This document shows positions 12,286-24,777 of a stretch of 64,000 nt of DNA, piece by piece. The first letter of the stretch is position 1. The number at the start of each line of letters is the position of its first letter. The position numbers were made by a program, and so were the translations under genes. The DNA comes from Cercis canadensis (Eukaryota > Streptophyta > Magnoliopsida > Fabales > Fabaceae): positions 1,729,397 to 1,793,396 of the forward strand of contig QAOA01001066.1 of assembly GCA_003255065.1 (NCBI GenBank). The letters are read 5' to 3'. The notes beneath the pieces were generated by a model, which ran no database searches, was not told the DNA's origin, and saw only the letters and a list, made by a program, of their open reading frames with translations.

Positions 12286-12307
12286 TGTGGGGGCAAATGC
12301 CCCCACA
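12286..12307. repeat. Perfect 10-bp-arm hairpin
   Basis: TGTGGGGGCA, a two-base AA loop, then TGCCCCCACA. It lies near the right end of repeat copy A and about 65 bases before the eEF1B ATG. In copy B the same place has lost this symmetry. Confidence 0.85.
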
Positions 12308-12372
12308 TCATTGTACATAGATCCGTCACTGCTTACTCGCAACCCATTGTATGCATATTTGCAGAAGCTAAA

Positions 12373-14087
12373 ATGGCAGTCGCATTCCATGACCTTAACT
12401 CTGCATCCGGGTTGAAGAAGCTTGATGATTACCTTCTCAGCCGCAGTTACATCACTGGGTATGCCACTGTGGTTTTGTGCTCTTTTTACTTTGTGTTTTT
12501 ATTTGTTTCTTCTTCTTCTTATTATCACCTGTTGTCTGTTGTCTTTGGTATGCTCTTTCTAGGTACCAAGCTTCAAAGGATGATGTTACTGTATACGCTG
12601 CTTTGTCAAAGGCTCCATCTGCTGAATATGTGAATGTGTCCCGCTGGTACAATCACATTGACGCTTTATTGAGAATATCGTAAGTTCTCTTTATTGATAA
12701 TGGTTTAAAGTTGGGTAGTTTGGTTTTGATAGTCCTCATTCATACTGTGATTTATATAACTTTGCTAACTTAATGATGTGAAAGCTCATGATATTGCCAT
12801 ATATAATAATTATTGTATTTTCCAATTTCATTACAACGTTTATTCTGTGAAACTTTGTTCTTTAAATGGAACATGTTAGATATGTCCCTGAATTTCCTGT
12901 ATAGGGGTGTTTCTGGAGAAGGATCTGGTGTCACTGTGGAGGGATCTCTTCCCATAACAGAAGAGACTGTTGCCACTCCTCCAGCTGCTGACTCAAAGGC
13001 TAGTATACTCTTCTCTATATTTGTATGCTTATATTCATGTTTGCCTGATTATTCATTTATTGCAGTTGCCTTTGCATTGTCTTCTGTTTTGATTATCATG
13101 GACTGTTAGAGATGTTACCTGATTGGGACTTTTTTGGTGCACCCAATTTCAATGGTTGGTTGAATTTAACATGTTACCTTATTCAGGCCACTGCAGCTGA
13201 GGACGACGATGATGATGATGTGGATTTGTTTGGCGAAGAGACAGAGGAGGAGAAGAAGGCTGCTGAAGAACGCGCAGCTGCCGTCAAGGCATCTGGAAAA
13301 AAGAAAGAGTGTGAGTTTCTTGTCCTTTTGTTCTAAAGCTTTCAAGTGTTTAGGTCCCTACATATTTTTTATTTTTCACTCCAGTTTGACAAGATCACTT
13401 ATTATGATAATTTCATTCACAGCTGGGAAATCATCCGTTCTATTGGATGTGAAGCCATGGGATGATGAAACCGACATGAAAAAGCTTGAGGAAGCTGTGA
13501 GAAGTGTTCAGATGGAAGGATTGTTTTGGGGTGCATGTATGTTCATTGTTTTAGAAAACTATATTTATTTTTGGTATTGGTTAAGAATACTTGTAGAGGC
13601 TGTACTTGATAGGTTTGAAAATTGACATTGAATTTAGATATGATTCACGTCTACTTACAATGCCAATATCGGCTCCTGCTTCCATTTCCAGTTTCACTCC
13701 TACCAAACTTATCATTATTTTCGTTGCATATAGAAATCTTATCATCAATATTTATATTTGCCATTCTGATATTTTATTATTGTTACAGCCAAACTTGTTC
13801 CTGTTGGGTATGGTATCAAGAAACTACAAATTATGCTTACTATTGTGGATGACCTGGTCTCGGTTGACAACCTCATCGAGGATCATCTTACGTCTGAACC
13901 AATAAACGAATATGTCCAGAGCTGTGACATTGTGGCCTTCAACAAAATATGTTAGTATATTCACAACCCTTTTCCTTTATCCATAAATTCTTAAAGGCCA
14001 TATATCTTTATGAATATTGATTGTGCACTCAATTCTAGTGATTTTAAAGTCTTGTTCTAACGCTATCTCATAACCTTTGTTGCAGAA
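12373..14087 (+). CDS. Elongation factor 1-beta (eEF1B nucleotide-exchange subunit)
   Basis: Guanine nucleotide exchange factor that reloads eEF1A with GTP in cytosolic translation. Exons: 12373-12458, 12563-12679, 12905-12998, 13187-13310, 13423-13536, 13789-13950 and 14086-14087. The product is about 232 aa, normal for plant eEF1B. Residues 1-70 are the GST-C-like N-terminal region ([20 protein letters not shown]). Residues 100-118 hold the acidic run [14 protein letters not shown]. From about residue 141 comes the EF1 exchange domain ([36 protein letters not shown]), ending in [12 protein letters not shown]. Two oddities appear. Intron 3 best fits a GC donor (AAG|GCTAGT) spliced to 13187; a GT-AG alternative (13002 to 13197) would give a protein two residues shorter. 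The stop codon TAA is split by the last intron (T|AA); read-through of that intron would add only Cys before TAG. A repeat fills the likely leader intron. Confidence 0.93.
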
Positions 14088-15089
14088 TCTACAATCCGTG
14101 GGGACTTGGAAGACCGAGTCAGTGAATTGTGGCTGGTTTTAGAAATGTTGTTTTAGGGGTACTGCCCCAGGTTGATTATTTTGTTGTCTAGAAACCTGGT
14201 GTTATCTTATTGTAGTCAAGCGGAGTAATTGTCTTATTTGTCTTTATGATATCTCAGCATTATTTAAAGTGAAGAATCTTATATTGGTGTGTCCTTTCAT
14301 GTTTCTTGAAGTGATGAATTATGATCTGCTTATCTTTATGAAGTCTGCTGCATTAGTTGAAATTTGGTTTGGGTCCTCAATTGTTAAGGAAAATATTTAG
14401 AAGTTGAATAAATGCAGTACGAAATTGGAATTTGGGTCTACTGTTATGGCGAAGTCATTTGTTACTTCTGCCTTGCTGTGTAGCTTAGCGGAAAAAAATC
14501 AAACTTCAAAATCTTTTGAATGTGATCTTATGGTTCTAAGTTTGCTTTGTCAACTTTTTGCTTGGCTGATTGATGTCATGTTCATGATCTTAGTTTTACA
14601 AAGCACAAAGCTATTATTGTGTGTTAATACAGAATGTGGCACAACCAGAATAAATTTGGAGCGTTATAATGTCCAGCTAAGAATTTAATTTTGATGTTAA
14701 CCATACTGGGTTTCATATTCATTTCATGTATGAGTTTTCAATTAGCACACCCTCTCCCTTGTACTTACTCCAATTTCTTTGTGTTTAGGCTTATCTAACG
14801 TACCAAATCTTGTCCAAAATTGATTAAGATTGAATGATGAAACCGAGCAGTCAGATTATAGCAAGGCATTATAATTTGTTGTTTGGAAATAAGAATGTCG
14901 GAAGAACAAATCTAAATAAAATAATCTTACTAACTTTTTTTAAAAAATATTTAAGAAAAATATATGTATATATAAAAAAATATTTAAAGAAAAATGGATG
15001 ATATATTATACATATCAATATTTTTTTAAAAAACTATATTTTTTTATATAAATATAATTAAATTCACTTATTTTTTAAGGACTTATAGT
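14088..15089. other. eEF1B 3' UTR and intergenic spacer
   Basis: The 3' UTR probably runs to about 14280. Beyond it the sequence is AT-rich and no gene could be supported. ORFs here are short and have no recognisable domains. Confidence 0.5.
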
Positions 15090-15947
15090 TTTGTTTGGGA
15101 GAAATGTATAGGGTTCATATAATATTTAGGCTTAGTTGTAATTTTAGTAATTTTATTTTGTTTAAATAAATAATTTTTTCTTTTCATTTTCATTTCCAAC
15201 AATTTAATTCTCTTGCTTACTAAAGTGTTATAATTTTTGTCTTCTACCTAACTATGTCTAAATTTATTGATGTGATATTGCAAAAATATATTTTTATAGT
15301 TAATTTTTTTGAGAGAATTTATAGTTAATATTAATTTCTTAACAAATTAAACTAAATTTATCTAAAATTACAATTAAGTAAAAAGAGGAAAGAAAAAAAA
15401 AAGGTAATGCAATAGAAGAGAACGATACCGAAAGAGAACGGAGGCTGAGAGAGAAAGAGAACGATAGAGAGAACAGAGGGTAGAGTACACAAGAATTTTC
15501 AATAGAACGGAGGATGGAGAGAAAGAAGATAGGGTAGAGTGAAAGAGTATTAAATAGAGATGGAGACAGAGCTAGAGCAAGAGGAATAGAAACAGAGAGA
15601 CCTAAGCAGGGAGAAAGGGAGCAGATCGAGAAAGACGAATTGAAATTTCAGATTCTGTGTGGGTAATCCTTTTGTCTCCTTACTTCTGGGTAATCCTCTG
15701 TCTCCTTTATGAATCTGTTCTAAGTGAAGGCAAAATAAAAAAAAAATCTGCGAAATATGCTTTTATTTCTTGCCCGTTGCTTTCCCTCAAGAGTCCCAAT
15801 TTGCTCTCCCATTGTTGCGAGTGGTATTTGAGGAAAAGCTTGGGTGCTATGGCGTTGGTGGGGGCAACTTTGTTAAATGGTAGATATAGCCATTAAAAAT
15901 TATTTCATGTTGTGTGCCCCACATCTTTGTAGATAGATCCGCCACTG
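15090..15947. mobile_element. Dispersed repeat (copy B) upstream of the SNF12 gene
   Basis: Collinear with copy A (10630-12332), minus the nested MITE. Shared landmarks in order: the TTTTATTTTGT...AAATAAT block, the GAGAGAAAGA-rich block, TTACTTCTGGGTAATCCTCT, GGTGCTATGGCGTTGGTGGG and the right end AGATCCGCCACTG. The left end is eroded, so its start is approximate. It also has about 45 bases (TTGCTTTCCCTCAAGAGTCC region, near 15778) that copy A lacks. Confidence 0.65.
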
Positions 15948-16056
15948 GGAGGGATACTGAATATATTTGTGTTGTTCTAGGATTCGTCGTTATTAAGGTC
16001 GAGGTCTAGCTTCCATGACTGAGATTGTGATTTAGAAGTGGCCAAATTCCGTATCA

Positions 16057-18289
16057 ATGAATAATCAAACAAAGAATGTTGCGGCACCGTCCTTTTTTGG
16101 CAATTCAGGAACAGTTCCACAGTCGACCCCCATGAGCCACCCAACTCATCTTCTCTCTCAGTCACAGCCTCAGCCTCAAACACAAGGTGTATCTCACTTC
16201 CCCGGTCACTTTCAGCTTTCGGAGCCCCAAGTCCAAGTGTTTGCACAGGCACAGTACGCACAGGCTCATGCCCAAGTGCAATCTCAGGCAGCCCATGGTC
16301 AATTTCAAGCTCATCTACAAGCTCAAACCCAGCCTATGGTTACTCAGTTGCATAATGCCAATACTAATACTGTTACTGTTAACATGACACCATCTGTTTC
16401 TGCTCCTGGCAGTGGAAGTGCCAAGCGGGCAACACAAAAGCCACCTTCTCGGCCTCCTGGTTCTTCCAATGCCAACCTATCCTCACCATTTAAGACCATG
16501 GAATTGACCCCTGCTGCTCGCCGAAAGAAGCGGAAATTGCTGGAGAAGCAAATACCAGAAAAGGTGGCTGCTCTTCTGCCAGAATCTGCTCTCTATACTC
16601 AGTTGCTTGAATTTGAGGCTCAGATAGATGCTGCATTGTCCAGGAAAAAGATTGACGTACAGGAGTCCGTTAAAAACCCTCCCTCTGTTCAAAAAACTCT
16701 CCGTATATATGTGTATAATACTTTCTCAAATCAGACACAAATAGAGTCTGAGAAGAAAGATGGAGAGGAATCTTCTTGGTCACTTAAGTTAACTGGAAGG
16801 ATATTGGAAGATGGTAAGGATCCTGTGGTAGCTGGAATTTCACAGAGATCAAGCCATTTGTACCCAAAATTTTCATCTTTTTTCAAAAAAATTACCATAT
16901 ACTTGGATCAGAGCCTCTATCCTGATAATCATGTCATCTTGTGGGACAGTGCTCGTTCACCTATTCAACAGGAGGGTTTTGAGTTGAAGAGGAAAGGAGA
17001 CAAAGAATTCACTGCAGTGGTCAGAATAGAAATGAAGTATGGACCTGAAAAGTTTATAGTTTCAGCACAGCTTTCTAAAGTTTTAGGGATTGAGGTTGAA
17101 ACTCGCCCAAGAATAATAGCTGCTCTTTGGCATTATGTCAAGTCTAGGAAGTTACAGAGCCCAAATGACCCTTCTTTTTTTATGTGCGATCCCCCTCTCC
17201 AAAGAGCGTTTGGGGAAGAGAAGATAAAATTCTCCATGGTTTCTCAGAAGATATCACAGCATTTGTCACAGCCACAGCCTATACACTTTGAGCATAAAAT
17301 CAAGCTTTCAGGAAATTGTCCAGCTGGAACTGCTTGTTATGATGTACTGGTTGATGTGCCTTTTCCACTGGAGAAGGATATATCCGCATTCTTGGCCAGC
17401 ACTGAGAGGCACAAAGATATTGATGCTTGTGATGAACTGATTTCTACTGCCATAAAGAAGATCCATGAGCATCGTCGGAGGCGGGCTTTCTTTCTTGGGT
17501 TTAGTCAGTCTCCTGCAGAGTTTATTAATATTTTAATTGCTTCACAGAGCAAGGATCTAAAGCTTGTTGCTGGAGATGCCAGCCATACTGCTGAAAAGGA
17601 GCGACATTCTGAATTCTACACTCAACCTTGGTAAGCATTGTTGGAATATGCTGTTACTTTACCGTTTTTCTTTGTGTTTCCTGGCATGCATGCTTAATAT
17701 ACATTTTCGTCGGATTTTATCTCTCTCTCTCACTCACACATATAAACATATACGTAATACATTTTGGTCGGTTATGACCTTATTTATTTGTTAAAGTTGG
17801 CTCTTGGTAGTTGAAGAGACTGGTCGCCTCTAGGGAATTGTATTATTATTGTCATGACTTCTACTACAATACTGTTTGCACTCTATAATGATTTCAGAGA
17901 CTGCAACTATTTTAGTCTGATTTGGGGGTTTAAGGCTGTAGGGGATTTAAGCTTGATGAGAATGTTATAAGTAGCTTTTGATATAATCATATCAACATTA
18001 ATATTGTGAAGTGAATGGCTTTATTCATTTGGTATATATAATAACTGAGCAACAGTGAAGAGAGAAAATGGAGGTATAACAAGGATGTTTTCTCTTATCT
18101 TATCTTTTTTCTTTTGTTATAACACGGCCTTAAAATTCGATAGAAGAGAGATTTTATTCAAATTATTATATAAAAAGCCGTTTGTAATAGATTTGCCTCT
18201 TTTGGGAATACTTTTTCAGGCTTGAGGATGCTGTCATTCGTTACCTGAATCGCAAAACTGCTGGAAGTGATGCTCCTGGAAGCGCCTAG
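16057..18289 (+). CDS. SWI/SNF complex component SNF12 homolog (BAF60 type, SWIB domain)
   Basis: Accessory subunit of SWI/SNF chromatin remodelling complexes in the nucleus. Two coding exons, 16057-17630 and 18220-18289, join at TG|G to keep Trp; the product is 547 aa. Residues 1-150 are Gln/Pro/Ser/Ala-rich low complexity ([26 protein letters not shown]). A basic cluster [20 protein letters not shown] follows. The SWIB/MDM2-type domain lies at about residues 328-405 ([56 protein letters not shown]). The C-terminus comes from the short last exon ([12 protein letters not shown]...GSA). Order and length match plant CHC1/SWP73 proteins. A plausible leader acceptor (TTGTTCTAG at 15971-15979) lies between repeat copy B and the ATG, so copy B may also sit in a 5' UTR intron. 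The frame is intact. Confidence 0.93.
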
Positions 18290-19739
18290 GAGATAATTGT
18301 AATAGCCAGTATGGTTGATGATGCTTCTAATGTTACTCAGGTCTTGCTGTGCCCGAGCATGTGCTTCTTTCATCTCATAATCTTACCTTGAGAACAGTGA
18401 TGCTCTATTCCTTTGATATAAATTTCCTACTAGGACTCGATTGGATATTCTATTATTGTATTCTACACAATTAAAAAGAAAGCAAGAACGGAAGGAAAAA
18501 TTGGCTCAGCGATTATGAATCCAACCTTCGCAGAAATTTATTGACCTATGAATTTTGGTTGCCTCCTGGTGCATTGAGTCTCAACCATGTTCGAGTATGA
18601 CCAAAAGGTAGGACAATGTATAAAAGAAAAAGATAGGAAAAAGGTACAAGATTATGCATTTACATGGTCGTGGAGCCTTTACTTTTCTCGATTTTTCTTT
18701 GACTGACAGATTTGAGTGTACAATAAAATGTCCATGCTTTATGACGAATACGATGGACATCCTCAACAAATCATCAGCATTTTTCAGAGCGCAAGTTAGC
18801 CTGTTTGTTTACTCAAGTAAATATAATTGGAAATCCAGGCAAAGAGTAGCACACCAAAGACTTTATGCAGAGAGGCAGCGGGGAGGTCTTCCCAATCAGA
18901 ATCAACTGAATGCACTTTTGTCCCGTCAGAAAGAATCATTGCGAAATATCAACCCCACGTTACGAAACATTTGATTCACATAATTTGCATCGTCCTCAAG
19001 TGAAACTAACTATGATTCTTATTTTTTCCAATTATAATATAATATCCCCACTTGTGAAAAACGACGAGCCGCCAATGGGCTTCTGGTGGTGAACTTCGAA
19101 TCTAAAGTGCTTAACTAGTGTTTGGTCTACGTACTAGATTTTTACTGAAGAGTAATATTCTTATAATATAATTCCTAAAAATGTTTACAAAATATGTATC
19201 AAACGTGAAAATATAACAATTTCATGTTGGCCTTTTTGAAAATATTTGACATTTCACAAACCAAACGCCACTTAAAGAATAATATTATTTAGAAATTACT
19301 TAATGTTACATTAGTACAATTGAATATTATTTATACATTACTTAATGTAACATAATGTTACATAGGCATAATTAATATAATCTGAATTTCATTTGACCAC
19401 TTAAACTCTTTTTGGGCGACTCTTAATGTGCACACTTATCCAAGAAAACTTAATTGTATAATAGCTTTTCTCTTATATAGAGACGAGATAAGAAAAGGAC
19501 GCATTCAGTAAAACTATGTTCACACGATAGAAGCAGACAAAGAGAAAACACAAGTAATAATTAAACTAAAAACGAAAACACCAAATAAGAATATTTAATT
19601 GCAGTTTGAACTGTTCCTGGTCACAAAATATATATATCTTCTGATTCTAAGTTACATCAAAAAGGAGACTGTCTACTTCTCTTTCATTGGATGTGTACTT
19701 GTCCAGAGTATTCTTCCCTCCATAGTATGCAAATGGCGC
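18290..19739. other. Convergent intergenic region between SNF12 and SAP genes
   Basis: Contains the 3' UTRs of both genes. An open frame at 18654-18974 has no recognisable domain and was not called. AT-rich DNA with ACATAATGTTACAT-type short palindromes lies around 19310-19370. Confidence 0.4.
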
Positions 19740-22700
19740 TTAACCATTTGCACCTTTTAGACGTGCAATAAGCTCGTCCTACAAAATTTCATCTTCGTGT
19801 ATTAGTAAAGGCAAACCTCAACAAAGAACAAATAAATAAACAAGAACTTTGACAATAATCAATTATATATCACAATATGCCCGTACATATTTCTATCAAC
19901 GAAAAAGTAATAAGAATGATATAGGAGAAAATCAAAATAATTATGATCAATTCTGACCGCCAGTAGACTACATACCAACTAGCAAACTATTGTGAGGGTA
20001 AAAAAAGCAGCCAAGTGGACGATATTGATTTTTGCATGCATGCATATATAAATTGTCTAAACACTTGCCTTTTTTCCTTTAACAGAAAGACCTTTAGATT
20101 TCAAAAGAGCCCGAAGCCTCTCTACAGTCAAGCTCTGGAAATCCCTATTAGATGTTTGACTGCTTGATCCCTCTGCAAGTTTGCAAGCCATAAGACGCCA
20201 AGATAAAATAAGTTTTACATAGTTATACAGTAAAATGCAGAGGATTAAAACATGTCCCACCATATAACTTACTGTGTCTCAACTTACTTTATTATATGAT
20301 ATGGAAACCACTAACCAATATTTTCTCGAGTCTTCTCTTGAACCTTCTCATAAAGATATTCAAATTGAATACAATTATTCTTGGTTTACCGTAGGCCTAA
20401 CTAAGCACTTCTAGTTATTATATAAATGGTTCAAACACTACAAAACCACTTTCAAAGAGTTAATAAACCAAAATGGTGGCATCTCTGAGATTTGAAACCT
20501 GTCTTCAGTGGGCAAGGCATTGATTTCAACATCGTATATGGAACACTGAGATATATGGAATTCACATAATGGTTGAGCTCATGTGAATTTGAATTTAGAA
20601 TTGCATACACAAGACTGAAGAGCACACACCATATTTAAGCCAGATATGCATCATATTGGAGGAAAGGAATTAAAACATCAATGAGCTATTCTAATAACGT
20701 ACATGAAAAAACAGCAAAGAAAGTGATATAACGCAAACAAGTGCCCACAAGAAATTCCTAGAACTCAGGTCCCAATATGCACACACAGGGAATTTAGATG
20801 CAAAGCTACAAAAGACCTTCACCAGTTAAGATCCTTTCTGAACATCCTCACTACCCAAACACCTTCCTTTCTTCTCTTTTCAACTTTCTAAACTACTAAA
20901 TACGCATCCTCTTAAGAACACAACTGTTTTTTTTTTTTTTTACATGACATGATTTGGTTATATCTTCCGTCTACATTATGGAATGTTTTGACTTTAAAAA
21001 AATGCTTTAGAGGTGTCATGTCCTAGAATGTATCCAACAGGATGACACCTGACCTTCAGGATGTACCCATGGGAGATGAGGAATAATGGTCAGTTGGTCA
21101 CCCTTGAGAATAAGCAGGATGAGCTAGTAATCCATACTACTATGGAAAGAGGATTCTTTTCTTTGGCATCTTTTTTTTTTTAAATTTCCTTAAAACCCAA
21201 TATCCCTATGTCTAAAGTTACTGAGGGAACATCATTCTAAACGCACACCGTTCACATCCACATTGCTACAAAATAAGAGAGCACATGTTACCATTTCTCA
21301 GTAAATTTTAAAATTTTAGGAAAGGGTAATTGACATGCATGTATATACGTGTCAAGACCCAAGTCTTCTAAAAAAAAAAAAACACTGCCATCACTAGGGG
21401 ACACAGGTGCACATAAGGGTGTAGGACATCGGAAGAAAAATCTTGAAGTATACTCCAGGCTTATCCAAATCCTAATGCAATACAAAGACCATATACAAAC
21501 CCACCTTGTCGAGAGTTTACTTGATTATTTGTTCTCTTAGCTGAAGCTCTGCTATCCAGAACCTTTTCTGCAGCCCTGATTAAGAAAATAATAATAATTA
21601 ATGAGAGAAGATTTAATACCACTAAATCGAGATAAAATACACACATCAAAGACTCTGTGATGGATATCAAAAGTTGTTTAGAAGAAAAATAACATGTAGC
21701 AAGACAAGCTCATCTCAAAACTTGCGCACAAAAGACATAAATGCTAAGATTTTCAATGAAAATTTGTATTACATCCTACCATATAATTGAAATATCACTG
21801 TTCCACAAAAGATGCGAGTAATACCTTTTTCTTGAACCCTCAGTTCCATCTTTTGAACTGGAATCACCCTTTTGTTTCCTGAGTGTAAGTGATCTAATCA
21901 GTATGTTCTGTTGGTTCGTCTTAATATGTTGGTCATCTGGATATGCAAAGGGTTAGAACTTCCACTTTATAACACTTTAAAATGAGTTCACATATTGTGA
22001 ACTGTATTAAAGAGATCATTAAAATATATAGGACAAGACCTTAATTTAAGAATACATCATGACAAAATGACCAAGTGGGCAGGCAAATTTTTCAATGAAT
22101 TCAATATGTACCAAATGATTCTATAGTCAACATGAAGTACATAGGAATTAAAACCAAACAACAGTATGATTTGATACATGAATCTTTAAATTAGGAAAAG
22201 TAAGAAAAAATCCTGCATGTTGGATAAAGTTGATCGGAAATGCATCCCAACATTACACTTCTGCATTATCTTTAAACGAATTATCATGGCATGAAATTAA
22301 AATTTTTGATATCACAAGCTTTAAAATTGCTTTACATGGAATAAGCATGCTACTCGTTTACACAGTAATTTTACAAGATAAAAATACTAATTTATCCTGC
22401 ATTTGTCCATGCTAAAGTGCCCTTAGTACACCTACATTCAACAAAAAAAGATCTAAGTGACAATAAATCTGCTTAACTCTACCATTTAATCAACTCACAA
22501 CTAACTATTTATCACAAGAAATGGGTGGTCATGCCTCAACAAGTAGGTTCTGTGAAAATGAGCAGCCTGTGAACCTGATCAAGTATAATGTTTCTTATGG
22601 ATACTAAAGAGCCATACTTCTGATTCTGGTGAAGAGGCGAAAACTCATGGGCCATAAATATCATATTAATGAATGAATATGAGAAGAATCAAGAGAAGAC

Positions 22701-24116
22701 CTGGTGGGGAAGTATTATGATCGCATATATAAACCCGCATCCCACCCTGCACAATTTTTTTCCAAATATAATTAGAAGGTCAAATTCAAAAACAATTCCT
22801 CTGAAATACTAACAGAATTATCAAAAGATAAATGCTGCAATTTACAACAGAGTCACAGACTATCCCAAAATAGAAAGGGGATGTTGTCGACAAGAAATAT
22901 ATGTATGATCATTTCACTGGAAGTAATCAAGAAAATCAGGATAAACAAATTTGCTTGAGAAGGAAAACAGTTTGTTTGACAAACAAGGTTTTTACCTCAT
23001 ACTAGATATTACCTACTTCCCTAAGAAACAAGCCTGGATTAGAACAAATTGGGAAAAGGGGGAAGAAAAAAGAAAACTCTTATACTCTCTAAAATGAAAC
23101 TCGTGTTTCTGTTCATATAGTAATTATGATACTTCATACATAGAGTTAAAAAGTATTCATTAGAACTTGCATACATAGTATTATCATTATCAAGTTTAGG
23201 TGCCTAGTCTAAGATAAGTCCTTGGAAGAAAGCTACATCTCAATCCTTTCAACCTTACTGCCCAACTATTCATAGAAGATATGCCAGAGCCCATCCTACA
23301 CATCATTCTTAGTCTTTTGTAATTTTGTTCCATTGAAAAGAAAAGTGACCTCAAAATTACCATAACTAAAACCAAGAGAAAGCGGGAAAAGATCATAAAA
23401 AAACTCTCAATAAAAAAGATAAACAAATGAACGCAATTCTAAAACGTAATAGATATATAAAGCAAAACACACAATATACAAAATCAAAGGAGCCTTCCCC
23501 ATTCCATCAATGAGGAGAAGGAGGGAGAAAAAGAAAACTGATATCCCTCATTGTTGAAGAGATTATAAATAAAATGAACAAGATAGATTATCCAGATTGG
23601 TATAAGACATAACACTATGGTAAGCACTAAAATATGAATGTATCATTCCTACCTATGCTTCCGTAAAAAAATTCTAAGTTTCATGGTCTTCTAATAAACA
23701 TCATATATCCATTCACGTCCAAAGTAATCAGGTATTCTCAATGTGATACCCTAATCTCTCTGTAAGTAAATGCGAATGCAGCCATTAAGATATCCACAAC
23801 CTAAAACTCGCATACATCACCTTAGCGCTGCTCCTAATTACAAATCATTAAACCATACAAACCACATACAATTCCTATGTTTACTACATCTTTTTTTTTT
23901 TTTTCGCAAATCAAACCAAATAAAAAATTAAATATAAAACTAGGGTGCAGAGGATTCATTCAAATTAAAAGAACAGTGCGGACAAGTAGAGATCACCGGA
24001 TTTGAAGAAACAACGGTGGATGAGAAGAGGCCTCGAGAAGGAAGATTGGTGAGGAACTGAGAAGCGCCAGAAGACGATGGATTAGTATCAGACGGCTGTG
24101 CAGACGAGCTTTCCAT
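19740..24116 (-). CDS. Small SAP-domain protein
   Basis: Six exons on the minus strand: 24116-23997, 22746-22701, 21936-21825, 21575-21505, 20172-20069 and 19778-19740, giving 163 aa. The N-terminus is Ser-rich ([20 protein letters not shown]). The middle is short and charged ([19 protein letters not shown]). The C-terminal SAP motif is at about residues 131-160 ([20 protein letters not shown], then [14 protein letters not shown] and stop). SAP helices usually bind AT-rich DNA or RNA-processing complexes, so a nuclear role is likely; the precise function is unknown to me. Four introns are GT-AG. The fifth has a GC donor, AAG|GCAAGT, the consensus for GC-AG introns. The phase works exactly (453 coding bases before it), so this splice is required to reach the SAP end. 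Confidence 0.85.
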
Positions 24117-24772
24117 GGCGCCAAAGAAAACCCTCGCAGAATTTCAGAGAGTAAAAGGGAAGAAATCAAGTGGGCTTTAGTAATTCGAGACTGAGAGTCT
24201 GAGAGACTAGACCCTGTTGGCGCACACGATGACCGTAACTCCCTCTGCGCTATATACACGGGAGTGGACCTTGTAATATTTGTGGACTCTTTGATTGACG
24301 AGAACTCAACCATGGATTTTGATTTTCCATGGAACTTTTTTTTTTTTTGGCAGACTACATAATAAAGGTAGTCAATTCTTTCTTGGATTCCTCTACCATG
24401 CCTTTAGTGACTCACAATGTATTGATACCTTTGACACATGGAAGAAGAAAACTTGTCCATTAGAAGGAATCGTCATTCTTGTTTGACCGGCAACCTGTCT
24501 TTCATGTAAATTACATATATTGAATATTAACCCCTTATTTTTTTGAATTGTAAAAAGATGCCCAAAATATGCCATGGTTCTTGTTGGTATTGGAAGTTAT
24601 GAAGAAGTCAACCAAATAGAACCGGATTTGAAAATCATTGAACATCTCCCTTTATCTCTTGCAATAAGGAAAGAGATAATGCCACGTGGGTAGTCATCTC
24701 CACCTTTCTCACACATAAAAGTTCTTCTTCTTCTTCTTCTGTATTTTCCAGATTTCAGATTTCATCAGGTGC
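24117..24772. other. Promoter side of the SAP gene and spacer before the retrotransposon
   Basis: No gene seen. A (TTC)n tract is at about 24723-24740. The last five bases before the element (TAAAG, 24773-24777) are the retrotransposon target duplication. Confidence 0.5.
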
Positions 24773-24777
24773 TAAAG

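Larger units (their letters stand above)
10630..12332. mobile_element. Dispersed repeat (copy A) inside the eEF1B leader intron
   Basis: The left end TGACGGATTTAT is matched by the reverse complement of the right end (TGACGGATCTAT). TTACTCGCAA lies at 10620-10629 and again at 12333-12342, which looks like a 10-base target duplication, though the exact junction could shift by a few bases. The same family occurs at 15090-15947. No ORF with a known transposon domain is visible, so the class is unassigned. A second element (11221-11911) is nested inside. Confidence 0.65.

Noticed and set aside
16483..16692. Minus-strand ORF inside the SNF12 exon
   Set aside because: Shadow frame of a clearly coding exon.
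18654..18974. 106-codon plus-strand ORF downstream of the SNF12 gene
   Set aside because: No domain, no splice context and a mixed composition. It lies in the likely 3' region between convergent genes.
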